From NCBI GenBank assembly GCA_025399215.1, contig MU621282.1:1-33441 (forward strand): 33,441 bases of DNA, in the 5' to 3' direction. Each line of letters begins with the position of its first letter. Position 1 is the first letter of the stretch. The notes beneath the pieces are model-generated. The model saw only the letters and a list, made by a program, of their open reading frames with translations. It ran no database searches and was not told the origin of the DNA. The translations under genes and the position numbers were made by a program. The stretch comes from Globomyces pollinis-pini. Lineage: Eukaryota > Chytridiomycota > Chytridiomycetes > Rhizophydiales > Globomycetaceae. Positions 1 to 9,528 of the stretch are shown here, in pieces.

Positions 1-144
1 AATACTGGTAAATGTGCTGGAAACGTTATTGCCTTACAAAGAGATGGTGGATGTGGATTCGGAAATGCTCAACCAAATGCAAATGCTGCCAAAGCATCTG
101 GAGCTGCAAGTGCTGTAGTCGCTGAATTTGAAGCTGGATTATAA
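1..144 (+). CDS. 3' end of an unrecognised protein gene (partial)
   Basis: An open frame enters from the left edge in frame 1 and ends at a TAA at 142-144, giving 47 residues. The fragment has two Cys in short Gly-rich contexts (GKCAGN and GGCGFG), then an Ala/Asn-rich stretch and the end EFEAGL. An AATAAA lies 13 bases after the stop. The codon use is even and protein-like. The Cys/Gly spacing suggests a small extracellular or disulphide-bonded domain, but this is only a guess. I do not recognise the family, and the start is outside the window. Confidence 0.6.
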   Translation, partial: NTGKCAGNVIALQRDGGCGFGNAQPNANAAKASGAASAVVAEFEAGL

Positions 145-156
145 ATTATTATGTTG

Positions 157-162
157 AATAAA
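157..162 (+). terminator. poly(A) signal AATAAA of the left-edge gene
   Basis: AATAAA lies 13 bases after the TAA of the left-edge gene. The same hexamer follows the stop within 5-30 bases in several other plus-strand genes of this window, so it appears to be the usual 3' end signal here. Confidence 0.45.
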
Positions 163-353
163 ATATCATATGTAAATCATTTTCGGTTTATCTTTCACAC
201 ATATCTAAGCTGAGTACACTGGAATATTTTCCCAGATCAATAGAAAGTCCACCTTTGTCTTTTTCACACTTAAAAGTGTTTTCTTTTGGTAAAATAGATG
301 GGCATGTGAGAGAGTAGTTTCAAGTGTGATCAGGCTTATTGGTAATCAAAGTC

Positions 354-360
354 TTTATAA
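354..360 (+). promoter_or_regulatory. TATA-like box before the F-box/ankyrin gene
   Basis: TTTATAA sits 37 bases upstream of the ATG at 397 in the short gap after the left-edge gene. The position suits a core promoter. The support is weak because the surroundings are AT-rich. Confidence 0.25.
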
Positions 361-396
361 GAATCTAAATAACTTCAATCATTTGAACGTAAAAAT

Positions 397-1500
397 ATGG
401 ACTTATCTCGACTACCTTTCGAAGTACTGCAGATGTTGACCAGCCATTTATCCCAAAAGGATTATCAATTGCTACGCCAGTCAAGTCGATTAATTGTTCT
501 ACCTATTGTTCAGCAACCTACATGGGAAGCATACACTCAATCCTGTGAAGATATTAGATATTACTTTAGATCTGATACTATTCTAATGAAAATGCCGTTA
601 CTCATGACTCCAAAAGTGGAATTCATCACTAATGATAGACTACTGACATTAATGACACATCATCAGTTTCAATTAGTTTACAAAATACTGTTGAAATCAA
701 TCAAAAACCTTGATTTAACAACAAAGCAGTCATTGTTTACTTTTGTTGCTAGAGTTGGACACATTGCCATCACTGATTTGCTTTTGGCTGATACTACCAT
801 TGATTTATCGTTTTCTGAAAATATCTTGCTTTTGGAATCCTGTAAATTTGGAAACAACTATTTGTCAAGAAAACTTCTTGAATATTCGGAAATTGATCCT
901 TCCATCAATCACAACAACATAATTCAAAAAGCATCCCTAAATGATCAAACTGAAGCAGTAAAGACACTATTAATGCATCCTCGAGTAAATCCAAACGAAC
1001 TTGAATCAGAATTTTTTGAAAGTCTGGTCTATGTTGGGGCATCTGAGTGTTTGAATGTACTCTTGAACGATTCACGCATTAATCCAAATATGAACTCTGG
1101 AATTCTATTACGTCTATCAGCACGGTTAGGACAGTTGAATTGTGTCAACAAATTATTAAATAATTCTCGAATCAACCCTAATCTTATGATTGGATTCAAC
1201 AATTTATCAGCATTTGGAATTGCGATAGAGCATGATGAAATTGAATGTGTGAAACTATTTCTAGCCTGTGATCGAGTGAACCTAAATCTTGGAAAATCAC
1301 CTTTGATGATTGCAGTTTCCCGTGGTTATGCAGAATGCTTGAAAATCCTATTGGATAGTCCAGGTATTGATGTGGAAAAATATGGGACAAAGGTAGTCGC
1401 CGCTGCTCAAAAGAAAAGTCAACAAAATGTCTTACAAGTTTTGTTTGATCACCCACGAACCCAGGGTTTATTTAAATTGGAGCATGATCCTATGCGTTAG
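397..1500 (+). CDS. F-box-like and ankyrin-repeat protein
   Basis: A single uninterrupted frame of 367 residues. Residues 4-32 (LPFEVLQMLTSHLSQKDYQ, then LRQSSR) fit an F-box: the LP..V...hh..L pattern and the following helix. Residues about 110-350 form at least six degenerate ankyrin repeats, seen as a recurring [VL]xxLLxxxRhxPN pattern (for example VKTLLMHPRVNPN, LNVLLNDSRINPN and VNKLLNNSRINPN). Known F-box/ankyrin proteins act as substrate receptors of SCF ubiquitin ligases, with the F-box binding Skp1 and the ankyrins binding the target. That role is inferred here; no target can be named. It is one of the few intron-free genes in the window. AATAAA follows the stop by about 22 bases. 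Confidence 0.8.
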   Translation: MDLSRLPFEVLQMLTSHLSQKDYQLLRQSSRLIVLPIVQQPTWEAYTQSCEDIRYYFRSDTILMKMPLLMTPKVEFITNDRLLTLMTHHQFQLVYKILLKSIKNLDLTTKQSLFTFVARVGHIAITDLLLADTTIDLSFSENILLLESCKFGNNYLSRKLLEYSEIDPSINHNNIIQKASLNDQTEAVKTLLMHPRVNPNELESEFFESLVYVGASECLNVLLNDSRINPNMNSGILLRLSARLGQLNCVNKLLNNSRINPNLMIGFNNLSAFGIAIEHDEIECVKLFLACDRVNLNLGKSPLMIAVSRGYAECLKILLDSPGIDVEKYGTKVVAAAQKKSQQNVLQVLFDHPRTQGLFKLEHDPMR

Positions 1501-2339
1501 TTACTCTCAACCAATGTACAAAATAAAAATCTTTACGATGTAATTCAACAAGGTGGTTCTCTTTTTTTTTTTCATGGTGCTCATTTGAAACAGGCCCTTG
1601 TACAAAACATGTTGAGGTTATTTTGAGTTGGATGGAAAAATGATAGTAACTTGCATCGCTAAGTTCCGAGTTGGTTCATATGGATGTGTTTTCGATCCAG
1701 AACTAGTACATTGCGGGGTGTTAATCTACCAAACCCAATAGATTTTCGGTGCAACAAAATAGAATTAGTAAACAGGACTGCCTCATTTCAATTGGATATT
1801 CATTTCAAAATTGAAAGTATCAATATTAATTGTTGGACAAATCCACTGACTGAGATTCTGGACAGATACTATTTAAAGGAATCGTGATGTCTACAGTACA
1901 TATTAAATATCAGTTTACGGTTTCTTTTTTTGCCTTATGGCAGAATTCCATGCTGTTCTTTGCAACTATGGCGAATGAAAGTACTGAACTCCTTCATGTG
2001 ATTCTGAATCGGGTAGCGGGTTGCTGCGGTGCCATGATAATCCGAAAACAGAAAGTGGGTTTTGTAATTTAGTATTCTTAGCTGTATTTGAACTATTTAG
2101 GATTATTTATGCTAGTTTATAAATGAGTGGGCCAACAAATGTGAACTTGTTGCAGATAGCCAGAGTAATTTTTAATTAAAATGCTTGACTTTCACAAGAG
2201 AATTTGTGGGACCAAAATCGCCCACCATGCTTGTTACACCAGGGTTGGGTAACATAGTATGGTTAGTGGATCGCGAACATAGATTTATGGTATTTAATGT
2301 ACCACGATCCATTCAAATCCTCAGATATTAAACATAGAA
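1501..2339. other. Gene-poor gap with weak coding scraps
   Basis: These 839 bases lie between the F-box/ankyrin gene and the first S41 peptidase. An AATAAA at 1522-1527 ends the upstream gene. Two short open stretches (1684-1887 and 1884-2072) read as low-quality protein and are not called genes. At about 1661-1714 one frame shows a kinase-like glycine loop followed by a stop (see findings). The last 60 bases before 2340 are the presumed promoter of the S41 gene; no clear TATA box is visible there. Confidence 0.5.
1522..1527 (+). terminator. poly(A) signal AATAAA of the F-box/ankyrin gene
   Basis: AATAAA lies 22 bases after the TAG stop at 1498-1500. Confidence 0.5.
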
Positions 2340-5300
2340 ATGTTCACAAAAGCCATTGGATTAGCATCTCTATTAGCGACCGCAAACGCTCTTTACGAAC
2401 CACCAACATTCGATGACGCTTTGGTTTTTCCATTAAGTGCTGTTAGACAAAACTTGACCTTCATTCCTTTCACTGCCGCTCAAAGAGTTGAAACTGCAAA
2501 AAACATTGTTAATGCCTTCGAAGTTTACGGTAACAGATACACCAAATTGGAAGACTTTGGTGTGGATGCTGCTGCTGAAGTAAAAAAGATTGCTGAGAAG
2601 GCTGCCACTATGACTGATGATGAATTTCACAAAAGCTACTTGAAGTTGTTTGGATCCTTACGTGATGGACAGTAACCTTTTCTAATAACTAATTTTTAGC
2701 ACCGTATATTGGGCTCCAGCTCCATATGGATGTTATCTTTTCTACAATGCTGTCAGTTTCTCAATGATTGACTCCGCTGATCCACTCAAAGATCCAGTAG
2801 TTATTGTATCTGCACCAGTGGCTAGTCGAACTGCCCTTCGATTGAACCCTAAACTTGCTAACTTGAAAGTCGGAGAACGTTTGCTAAAGGTTGATGGCGT
2901 TCCATTCGCCAAATGGGCTGTAGACAATGCTAACTTAAATGGTGGTGCCAACATTCCAGCTATCTACCGTAATGCTTTATCTTCATTCCTTGGTAAATTT
3001 GCCAGTAGCAATCTTCCACCAGCTAAGGATTCGGTCACCTTCACTATTGAAAAGGCTGATAAAACCACCTACGACGTTGAAGCTTTCTACATTACTTTAC
3101 AAGATCAAGTCTGTATGAAAGATACTACTGAATTCTTGAAGAATCCTAATACTCACACTCCTTCCAAATCAGCTACTTCTCTCACTCCTAGAGAAATTTT
3201 GAACAAAGTTGCTGACCTTAAGGATGAAACCCTGCAGTACACTCCTACCTCTGAACCTTCCATTTCATACGCAGTCTATAAGCCTGAAAGTCTCAACATG
3301 GGAATTATCAAATTGGGAAGTTTCAGTACCAGTGTTCCTCCAGAATCTGCTTTCCTTCTTATTAGAGATATTGTTGTTAACAAACTCAGTGAAGTTGATT
3401 CCATCTTGTTCGATCTTAGATTGAATGGTGGTGGTTACCTTGACTTTGCACAATTACTCCCTCAACTTTTCATTCCTGACAATGTTGGTGTTACTGGAAG
3501 AGCTATTGTTACTGATGTCAACTTACGTTTCATGCCAACCCAAGGTGACAAGTATGGTGAAGCTGCCAAAAAGGCACAAAAAGGTGACAAGTATACTTCA
3601 AGTGTTATCTTAAGCCCTACTGAAACCCTTAACACCTATGGTCAATCCTACTTGAAACCAGTTGGTATTTTGAATGATGGTATCTGTTACTCATCCTGTG
3701 ATATTTTCTCTGCCAATTTCCAAGACAACAATGCTGGTTTAGTTTTCGGTGAAGATGGTAAAACTGGTGCTGGTGGTGCAAATGTCATTGATTTCAACAC
3801 TAATGTGGCAAGATATGGTAAAGCTGACTTTACTCCATTACCATTTTTCCAAAAAATGAAATACCCACTTGGTGTTTCTCTCGCTTTTGGACAAGTCGTT
3901 CGTGCAAAGGGCCCAAACACTGGTCGTCTGATTGAAAATGCTGGTGTTGATACTGAAATCATTGTTCGTCCTACTGTTGAAGATCAATTGGCTAATGCAA
4001 GTGATTCCCAATTCACCAAGATCGCCAACAAATTGAAAGAATATGGTGACAAAACAAAAAAGAATGGATTGTACTTCAAGTCTAAAGTTGATTATGCTGT
4101 ACAAGCATATCAAAACAACCCACTTTCTTTGGAAGTTACATCTGCTGGTATTTCAACTCTTTCAGTCACTGGTATCGTTGGATCTCAAGACTCCACCACT
4201 GTCAAAGTTGCTGATATTTCCAAGAAAGTCACTTCTACCTTTGCTGTTGACAATAAGTTACCATTAGGTAACCATGGATTTGGATTTTCTGGATTAGATA
4301 GTACTGGTAAATCCGTGTTAAGCACCAAGAGATTTATCCAAGTTGTCCCTGCTCCTGCTGACTACGTTTCTATTTCATCCACTCCTTTGGATCTCAATTC
4401 TAAATTCGGTGTTTACAATTTGGGTGCCAGTCTGAAGGATGCCAAACTTGGTTGGAACAAGGTTGGTAACACTTACATTGTTGGTGATGGTAAGAAACAT
4501 GTTAGTAACTTGGACACCAAGCTCAAACTTTTCATTAAACCTGCAAAATCAGTCAATATTGAACTTAATGCGATTGTGGATTCTGAAGAAGGTTACGATT
4601 TCTTCAGAGTTGGTTACACTGACAAAGATGGTGAAAAAGATTTGATTACATCAACTGTTGAAGGTAAAACTGTAAACGGTATCAGTGGTAAGAGCAAAGT
4701 CGCCCTCAAAACTTCTTTTGTTCCTAATGGTGCATTTGAATTGTTCATTTACTTCAATTCCGATACTGGTGTGGACGAAGCAGGTGTGACTATCAACTCA
4801 TTATCCTTGACTGGTGTATCTGCTGATGCTGGTTCTGCCACTAGCACCACTACTACTGCTGCATCTACTACTACCGCTGCATCTACTACTGCTGCAGGAA
4901 CTAGCACCGTTGCTCCAACCACTTCCGCTGCGACCGTCTCCGGAACAGCTACTCAATCTACTCGTGTTGGAACTTCCACTGGAGTCGCTACCCAATCCAC
5001 TAATGGAGTTGCCTCTACTTCTGTTACTAATGCTGCCACTGCTACTAATGCTGCTACTAGTACCAACGGTGCTACAGCCACCAATGCTGTTTCTTCCGCT
5101 ACTAATGCTGCTACTGGTTCAGTCTCTGCAACCAAAGCTACCGTACTTCCAACAAATGGTGACAATACCAAGCCAACCGGTACCGATGCCGTTGATTATA
5201 ACACAGTTGACACATCTAGTCCAACCTCAAAGCCATATGGTTCAGCTGACAAGGATGGAAAGGCTCCATATGGAAATGATGCTGCTCCAGCATACAACAA

Positions 5301-5367
5301 CAAGAATGATGCCAAGAAATCTACTTTCGGTGCTATCGGTGCTGTACTTGTTGCATTACTATTGTAA
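2340..5367 (+). CDS. Secreted GPI-anchored S41-family serine peptidase, copy A
   Basis: Exons 2340-2671 and 2700-5367 join to 999 residues across a 28-nt GT-AG intron with an ACTAAT branch-like site. The join gives DGH-TVYW, matching copy B (DEH-TVYY). In order: signal peptide 1-17 (MFTKAIGLASLLATANA), N-terminal domain, a PDZ-like stretch near 165-185 (LKVGERLLKVDGVPF), and the S41 core at about 300-500. The core carries DLRLNGGG and CYSSCD; the likely nucleophile is Ser442, in the position kept in copy B. Then come beta-rich domains, a Thr/Ala/Ser-rich stalk (about 830-945) and a C-terminal hydrophobic tail (FGAIGAVLVALLL) typical of a GPI signal. It probably cleaves extracellular protein at the cell surface. 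Codons are more GC-rich and biased than in neighbouring genes, suggesting strong expression. The S41 call is good; activity and substrate are unknown. Confidence 0.85.
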
Positions 5368-5583
5368 GCTGCTATTAAAATATAAATTTTACTTTCAATT
5401 AAAAGATCATTACGTTGTGAGCATCTGGTTCATTAATATTTATTGGGATGAAGTTAACAAATAGTTACTAGTAAAGTAAAATGTAATTAAGAATTGCAGG
5501 GATTCGAATTGTTCTTCATTTTTTCCCACTTCGCGTCACAAATGTAAATTGAAAAACAATGTCATGAAGACTGGGATAAATTA
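5239..5583 (+). repeat. Segment duplicated at 8668-9024 (S41 gene end and downstream flank)
   Basis: The last 43 codons of S41 copy A and about 215 bases beyond its stop recur at 8668-9024. The coding part and first 35 bases after the stop are nearly identical, with one 3-base deletion in the second copy. The flank is more diverged but clearly alignable, for example CACTTCGCGTCACAAATGTA in both. This records a duplication of the 3' part of copy A and its flank. Confidence 0.85.
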
Positions 5584-5642
5584 AACTAGGGCCAAATAAG
5601 CGGCCCTACTAAAGCTTAATACTTTTTTTCTTATTAAAATCA

Positions 5643-5793
5643 TTAATTTAATTCAGCAGATGAGGTAGTAGGCGTGGGGTTTGGTGTGCAGGATTCTATT
5701 AATAGATTAAAAAGATACCTACACTTAACAACATAGTGAAGAAAGCGGTAAATAATGACAACTTGATCTTGATTGTACGAACGAAGCTACGCC
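5643..5793 (-). pseudogene. Truncated relic of the Crinkler-type gene
   Basis: On the minus strand this matches the last 40 or so codons of the gene at 7449-8516, from LRxYNQDQVVIIYRFLHYVVK to the shared end TSSAELN-stop. Compared with that gene it has in-frame insertions totalling nine residues (eight after VVKC plus one extra Thr near the end) and loses the bases just upstream of the LR codons. Matching stops about eight bases further on, where a TAG stands in frame. All catalytic residues of the domain are missing, so it cannot be functional as an enzyme. The frame is still open, so the loss may be recent. Confidence 0.8.
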
Positions 5794-6200
5794 ATAGCAC
5801 TAGTATAGAAAAGGCACCGGATGATACCGGTTTTCTTAACCACTAAATATTGTCCAAAAATAGCAAGTTATCAGAGAGCAACACAGGTTAAAAACGTTAG
5901 GGTATTGGAATGGATAGCATTTACGTTTGAATTATCAGGCGCATATAGTGCCAAACTAATACCAATGCTTTGAGTATATATAGAGAGCGATGTCCGGAGT
6001 TTTCGATTCGTTCGAGGAAACAAAGCGGTAACGTTTAATACTTCTAGTATATTTTTACTAGAGCTAACAATGAATTGGGGAAAACCAAACTAGGCAAGAA
6101 AATATAAACCAATGGAAGATTATGAAATATTGTATAGAAAACCAGCCTAAGAGAATATCATACACTCAATAAGAAAATCCAATAAACTCTTTTAAATCAG

Positions 6201-6258
6201 AATAACAAGGAATGGATAGTATGATAAGGAATAACAAGGAATGGATAGTATGATAAGG
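6201..6258 (+). repeat. 29-bp perfect tandem duplication
   Basis: The unit at 6201-6229, beginning AATAACAAGGAATGG, is repeated exactly at 6230-6258. It lies just past the stop of the minus-strand retropepsin-like gene, in its 3' flank. It looks like replication slippage. Confidence 0.9.
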
Positions 6259-6264
6259 CTAAGA

Positions 6265-7038
6265 CTATGATGTCCCGAGATACAAGAGACGTGGTTGTAG
6301 GGTCTGCGGTAAATATAAGCCAGAAGAAGTGGGTCCAAGGTTTAAAACACAATGACTTCGCCCAGCTTTAACCAATTTAGCGTACGAGGATTTTGGGCTG
6401 GGCAGCTGATCAATGGGAACCAGATCTCTCTCAGTTAAACCAATACTTTCCATGATTTTTTCCCAATTTAAGAACTTAAACCAGTGTTTCGTAGTGAGAC
6501 CTTCTTTTGCGCAGCTTGTGAAAGTACAACGAACCGCATCTGGGATAATATGAAAACGAATAACTGCATCGAGTCCTAGCACATTTGGCTGGTCTGGGGC
6601 AACTTTGACCAGCAACTTTGAACGCACACCTGCAATTGAAACATCTAACTGTGACAAATAGTTATACTTTTCACTTCCATCCCCGATTTGCGAGATGCCA
6701 ATCAAACTTGAGTGAGATTTCAATCCATAAAGCATAGCCCGATTACTGTTAATTTGCCTGGAATTAACAAAGGTAACTTACGAATAAGACGAACCAGTGT
6801 CAAGGTGAATTAAACTCAACTCTTCATTTTCCCCTAACCCAACCTCCAAGTGAACTTGATTGTCATTGACCACATATAGCTTTCCTGTATTGTTCACAAT
6901 AGCACCCGGAACTTCTGCTTTATTATCCATTAGGTGGTTGTTACTAGAATTAAGTTACTAAGCTTACCTATAAAAGCGAAATGATTTGGTTCTGCTTACT
7001 AACCATTGCCTCTTAAAAGGACGCCAGAATCGGTTCAT
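6265..7038 (-). CDS. Retropepsin-fold aspartic protease-like protein with mitochondrial-type leader
   Basis: Exons 6968-7038, 6782-6943 and 6265-6757 join to 241 residues across two 24-nt introns, both starting GTAAG and ending TTAATTC[TC]AG. Residues 69-76 (IHLDTGSS) carry the Asp-Thr-Gly of aspartic proteases. Residues 100-106 (SQIGDGS) sit where a flap would, and 137-144 (VLGLDAVI) match the hydrophobic-hydrophobic-Gly-x-Asp stretch that closes the retropepsin fold. Only one DTG is present, so the enzyme would work as a dimer, as in retroelement proteases and Ddi1. The N-terminus has many Arg/Lys and no acidic residue for 29 residues, and RFYSNN resembles a mitochondrial cleavage site. There is no reverse transcriptase or gag nearby, so it may be a domesticated retroelement protease. 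Intron 2 could instead end 12 bases later and stay in frame. Confidence 0.65.
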
Positions 7039-7448
7039 GCTTTGGGTGAAATATGGATAAAAAATTTCAACGAGAAACTAAAAAGTAATGAAAATTTGTT
7101 GAATTGATTCTCTATGAATGTAAGCTCCACAACCCATTAATATGAAAAAAGAAAGGAGAAAAGAAACCCCCAAAGTAGAAAGGTATGTTTAAAATGGTAA
7201 AGCACGACTTGGTGTTGGCAATGGAGAATGAAAGTGGATCTAAAGTATTGCTTTACAATGCGGCTCTAAATCTGGTATTTTTTCAAGATAGACTATTGGA
7301 AAAATTAATATTGGGTTAGAGTACAAGTAGAGAGTTCTGACTTGAAAGTATAAAGCCTTATCAAAGAAAGAAAATTTATTAGTCTGTTCAAAAGTACAAA
7401 TATCCACTAAACCATACTTTTGTTAAGGAATAATATTTTTTAAAATCT
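7039..7448. other. Intergenic gap between two minus-strand genes
   Basis: 410 AT-rich bases upstream of the retropepsin-like gene and downstream of the Crinkler-type gene. I see no open frame, RNA gene or repeat that stands out. The right end (about 7434-7448) is alignable with the flank of the Crinkler relic near 5630. Confidence 0.5.
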
Positions 7449-8516
7449 TTAATTTAATTCAGCGGATGAGGTAGGCGTGGGGTTTGGCATACAGGATTCA
7501 TAGCAACACTTAACAACATAGTGAAGAAAACGGTAAATAATGACAACCTGATCTTGATTGTACAAACGAAGGTCCAGAAGAAATTCATTGCTACGCCAAA
7601 GTTTCCCATCTTCATCAATGTGAATAAACTTCCAATGATTTGCATTTGAAAGAACACCCCATACAGCACAATTTGCTTTACCAGCAATTTTTCTGGACTT
7701 GTATAGAGTTGCTGTTTCAGCAACGCACTGCCACAAATCCTCTTCATCCAAACTGCTATTCTTGGCTTCAATGGCAACTAGGTACAATTCACGGGGAGGT
7801 GTGTTATCAAATATATCTATATCATTTCCAAATCCTACAGTGTAGTCTGTTTTGCCAATGAGTTTGCGTTTCTTGGGACCTTTTGATTCAACAGACATTT
7901 CAATTTCAGGAAAAATCCGCAGCATATTATTGAATTCTGATAGAAGGACAATCTCACTAAGAAACAAGTTGAGAAATATACGACGTCCTGCTTGTGTTCG
8001 CATATGGAAAGCCCTTGACACATTCTCATATGCCTGTTGAAATCCAGGAGAGGGAAAAACAGTTTCATCCAGTTCTGAAGTAAATGAAGTCCATAGACGA
8101 TACTTGTAGTTGATGCCAGTAACACTTGCAATCCACTGGGCATTAGCTTCTCCAAACGACTTTGAAGTTTCTTCTGGTTTGTTTTCTTTATCCACTTGTG
8201 CTTGCCAATACTTCTTATCCTTTTCAAGAACAGTGAGTAACTTGACTAATCCTTCCAAGTCAATTTCCTCTTCGTCAGTGAGTTGTCCCTTCTGCTCCTT
8301 TTTCTTGAGTTTAGTTTCCTTGTTTAGCAAGTCTTCAATCTTCTGCTGTACTGCGTCAAGTCTCTTGTAGTTTTCACTGATTTTGGATGGTTGAAGAAAA
8401 CTGAGAAAAGTCAAACATTTACTCATTAATTCAGGGAGAATTCCCATAAGTGATAATCTAGTAAAATTTAAGCTATGATACGGAGTTTGGATCTTGCACA
8501 AAATATAACCCATCAT
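7449..8516 (-). CDS. Crinkler (CRN)-type protein with PD-(D/E)XK nuclease-like domain
   Basis: A 355-residue frame; the start is the first of two adjacent ATGs (8516), since the frame upstream offers only a TTG. Residues about 45-120 are charged and helical, probably coiled coil. From about 125 to 340 the sequence fits the restriction-endonuclease-like domain of Crinkler proteins: Asp224 in GKTDYTVG, Glu250-x-Lys252 in VAIEAKNS, Gln263 in DLWQCVAETA, then VWGVLSNANHWKFIHID. Known CRN proteins are secreted or host-directed effectors of oomycetes, chytrids and Glomeromycotina, and related domains occur more widely in eukaryotes. This copy lacks both a signal peptide and a recognisable LxLFLAK-type N-terminal module. 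It may therefore be intracellular, truncated or lack an unseen first exon. A broken copy lies at 5643-5793. Confidence 0.65.
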   Translation of the reverse strand: MMGYILCKIQTPYHSLNFTRLSLMGILPELMSKCLTFLSFLQPSKISENYKRLDAVQQKIEDLLNKETKLKKKEQKGQLTDEEEIDLEGLVKLLTVLEKDKKYWQAQVDKENKPEETSKSFGEANAQWIASVTGINYKYRLWTSFTSELDETVFPSPGFQQAYENVSRAFHMRTQAGRRIFLNLFLSEIVLLSEFNNMLRIFPEIEMSVESKGPKKRKLIGKTDYTVGFGNDIDIFDNTPPRELYLVAIEAKNSSLDEEDLWQCVAETATLYKSRKIAGKANCAVWGVLSNANHWKFIHIDEDGKLWRSNEFLLDLRLYNQDQVVIIYRFLHYVVKCCYESCMPNPTPTSSAELN

Positions 8517-8667
8517 TTCTGGCAATTAATTCTTATTAGATTGTAAAGATTTATTAGAAACAAAATTGCCAGACTTTTCTGAATCTACTATATATTTGGG
8601 TATGGAACATCACATCAACTTTTGACTTTTTTAGCAGAGATTCCCACTTAAAAAAGTGCTATCATCG

Positions 8668-8793
8668 GGTTCAGCTGACAAGGATGGAAAGGCTCCATAT
8701 GGAAATGTTGCTCCAGCATACAACAACAAGAATGATGCCAAGAAATCTACTTTCGGTGCTATCGGTGCTGTACTTGTTGCATTACTATTGTAA
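8668..8793 (+). pseudogene. In-frame remnant of an S41 peptidase C-terminus
   Basis: 41 codons and a stop, nearly identical to the end of S41 copy A (GSADKDGKAPYGN, then KKSTFGAIGAVLVALLL), with one codon removed. It encodes only the linker and GPI-type tail; the signal peptide and catalytic domain are absent. It resembles copy A far more than the adjacent copy B, so it comes from a late duplication of A or of a lost third copy. Confidence 0.8.
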
Positions 8794-9024
8794 GCTGCTA
8801 TTAAAATATAAATTTTACTTTCGACTAAAAGAATCCATTACTTACATTGCGAGTATCTGGTCCATTGGTCTGTACTTTATTGTTATGTATCACCAAAAAA
8901 ATGGTAGTGAAAAGACTTAAAGATATAATTAAGAATGGCAGTGTGTTCAGATTGGTATCCCACCACTTCGCGTCACAAATGTAAATTAAAGAACAGACAT
9001 GCCATAAAGACTGGTATAAATTCA
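8668..9024 (+). repeat. Second copy of the 5239-5583 segment
   Basis: It aligns with the end of S41 copy A plus flank. Identity is very high to about 8830 and lower beyond, with small insertions. The left break lies at GGTTCAGCTGAC. Confidence 0.85.
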
Positions 9025-9528
9025 TAGATGATGAACTATTATCGGCAGATAAGATTTAGTTTGTGAATATGGTATAATGCTGGGTTAAGTTAAAGAATAT
9101 ATTGTAAAATAAGTGCAAAACATTATTAATCTTAGAACCTTAAAATAAGATGGCACCATGATCTAAGTTGAAAACTGCCTTCAAAGAGTGGAATATCTTT
9201 ATTGTTACACCCGTTCGTTTGTAGTTCCCATTAAAAATTACATGGGTCCATTTTTCTCGAGATCAGAAAGTTTTTTTAAAGAATGAAGAAAGAACCAAAG
9301 AAATTCCCAGTCTAATTTTATGTCAAAGAACTTTATTCTTTCTTATCTTTGGTTAAAGTATTTCTTGGATATTTCCTTTGAAGTGGAAGAAATCCTAGTC
9401 CCTGGTGTGGCTTGCAGACCCTCATTCCACCAACATACTACCAGTGACCTGGGACCTTGCCCTTTACAATAAAATGAAATAATTTTAGAATGGAGAAGTA
9501 TTTAGAATTTGGAAAGATACCGATTTAA

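Larger units (their letters stand above)
5368..6264. other. Rearranged gap after S41 copy A
   Basis: No intact gene is seen. The interval holds the flank part of the 5239-5583 duplication, a 5'-truncated relic of the Crinkler-type gene on the minus strand, an orphan TATATATA at 5975-5982 with no convincing gene after it, and a 29-bp tandem duplication at 6201-6258. The 3' end signal of copy A is probably the AATATAAA just after its stop. Confidence 0.6.
8526..9528. other. Gap holding an S41 gene scrap
   Basis: About 1 kb between the Crinkler-type gene and S41 copy B. It contains the S41 tail remnant (8668-8793) and its duplicated flank to 9024. From about 9025 to 9528 I see no gene; this part includes the promoter of copy B, without a clear TATA box. 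Confidence 0.55.

Noticed and set aside
1684..2072. Two short plus-strand frames of 67 and 62 residues
   Set aside because: Odd composition, no domain, and no splice pair that makes a longer convincing protein.
4814..5464. 216-residue Leu/Pro-rich frame inside the S41 copy A gene
   Set aside because: It is the +1 shadow of the repetitive Ala/Thr codons (GCT/ACT) of the stalk. Composition is extreme and it has no homology-like features.
5490..5530. tRNA-like T-arm word (ATTCGAATCCC on the minus strand)
   Set aside because: The flanking bases do not pair into a T stem and no acceptor or anticodon arm can be built around it.
6746..6781. A 36-nt second intron in the retropepsin-like gene
   Set aside because: It is also in frame, but the 24-nt version ends in the same TTAATTC[TC]AG as intron 1 of the gene, so it is preferred. 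Transcripts are needed to exclude the longer one.
6265..7038. An intact LTR retrotransposon around the retropepsin-like gene
   Set aside because: No reverse transcriptase, integrase, gag or flanking direct repeats were seen; the gene has introns.
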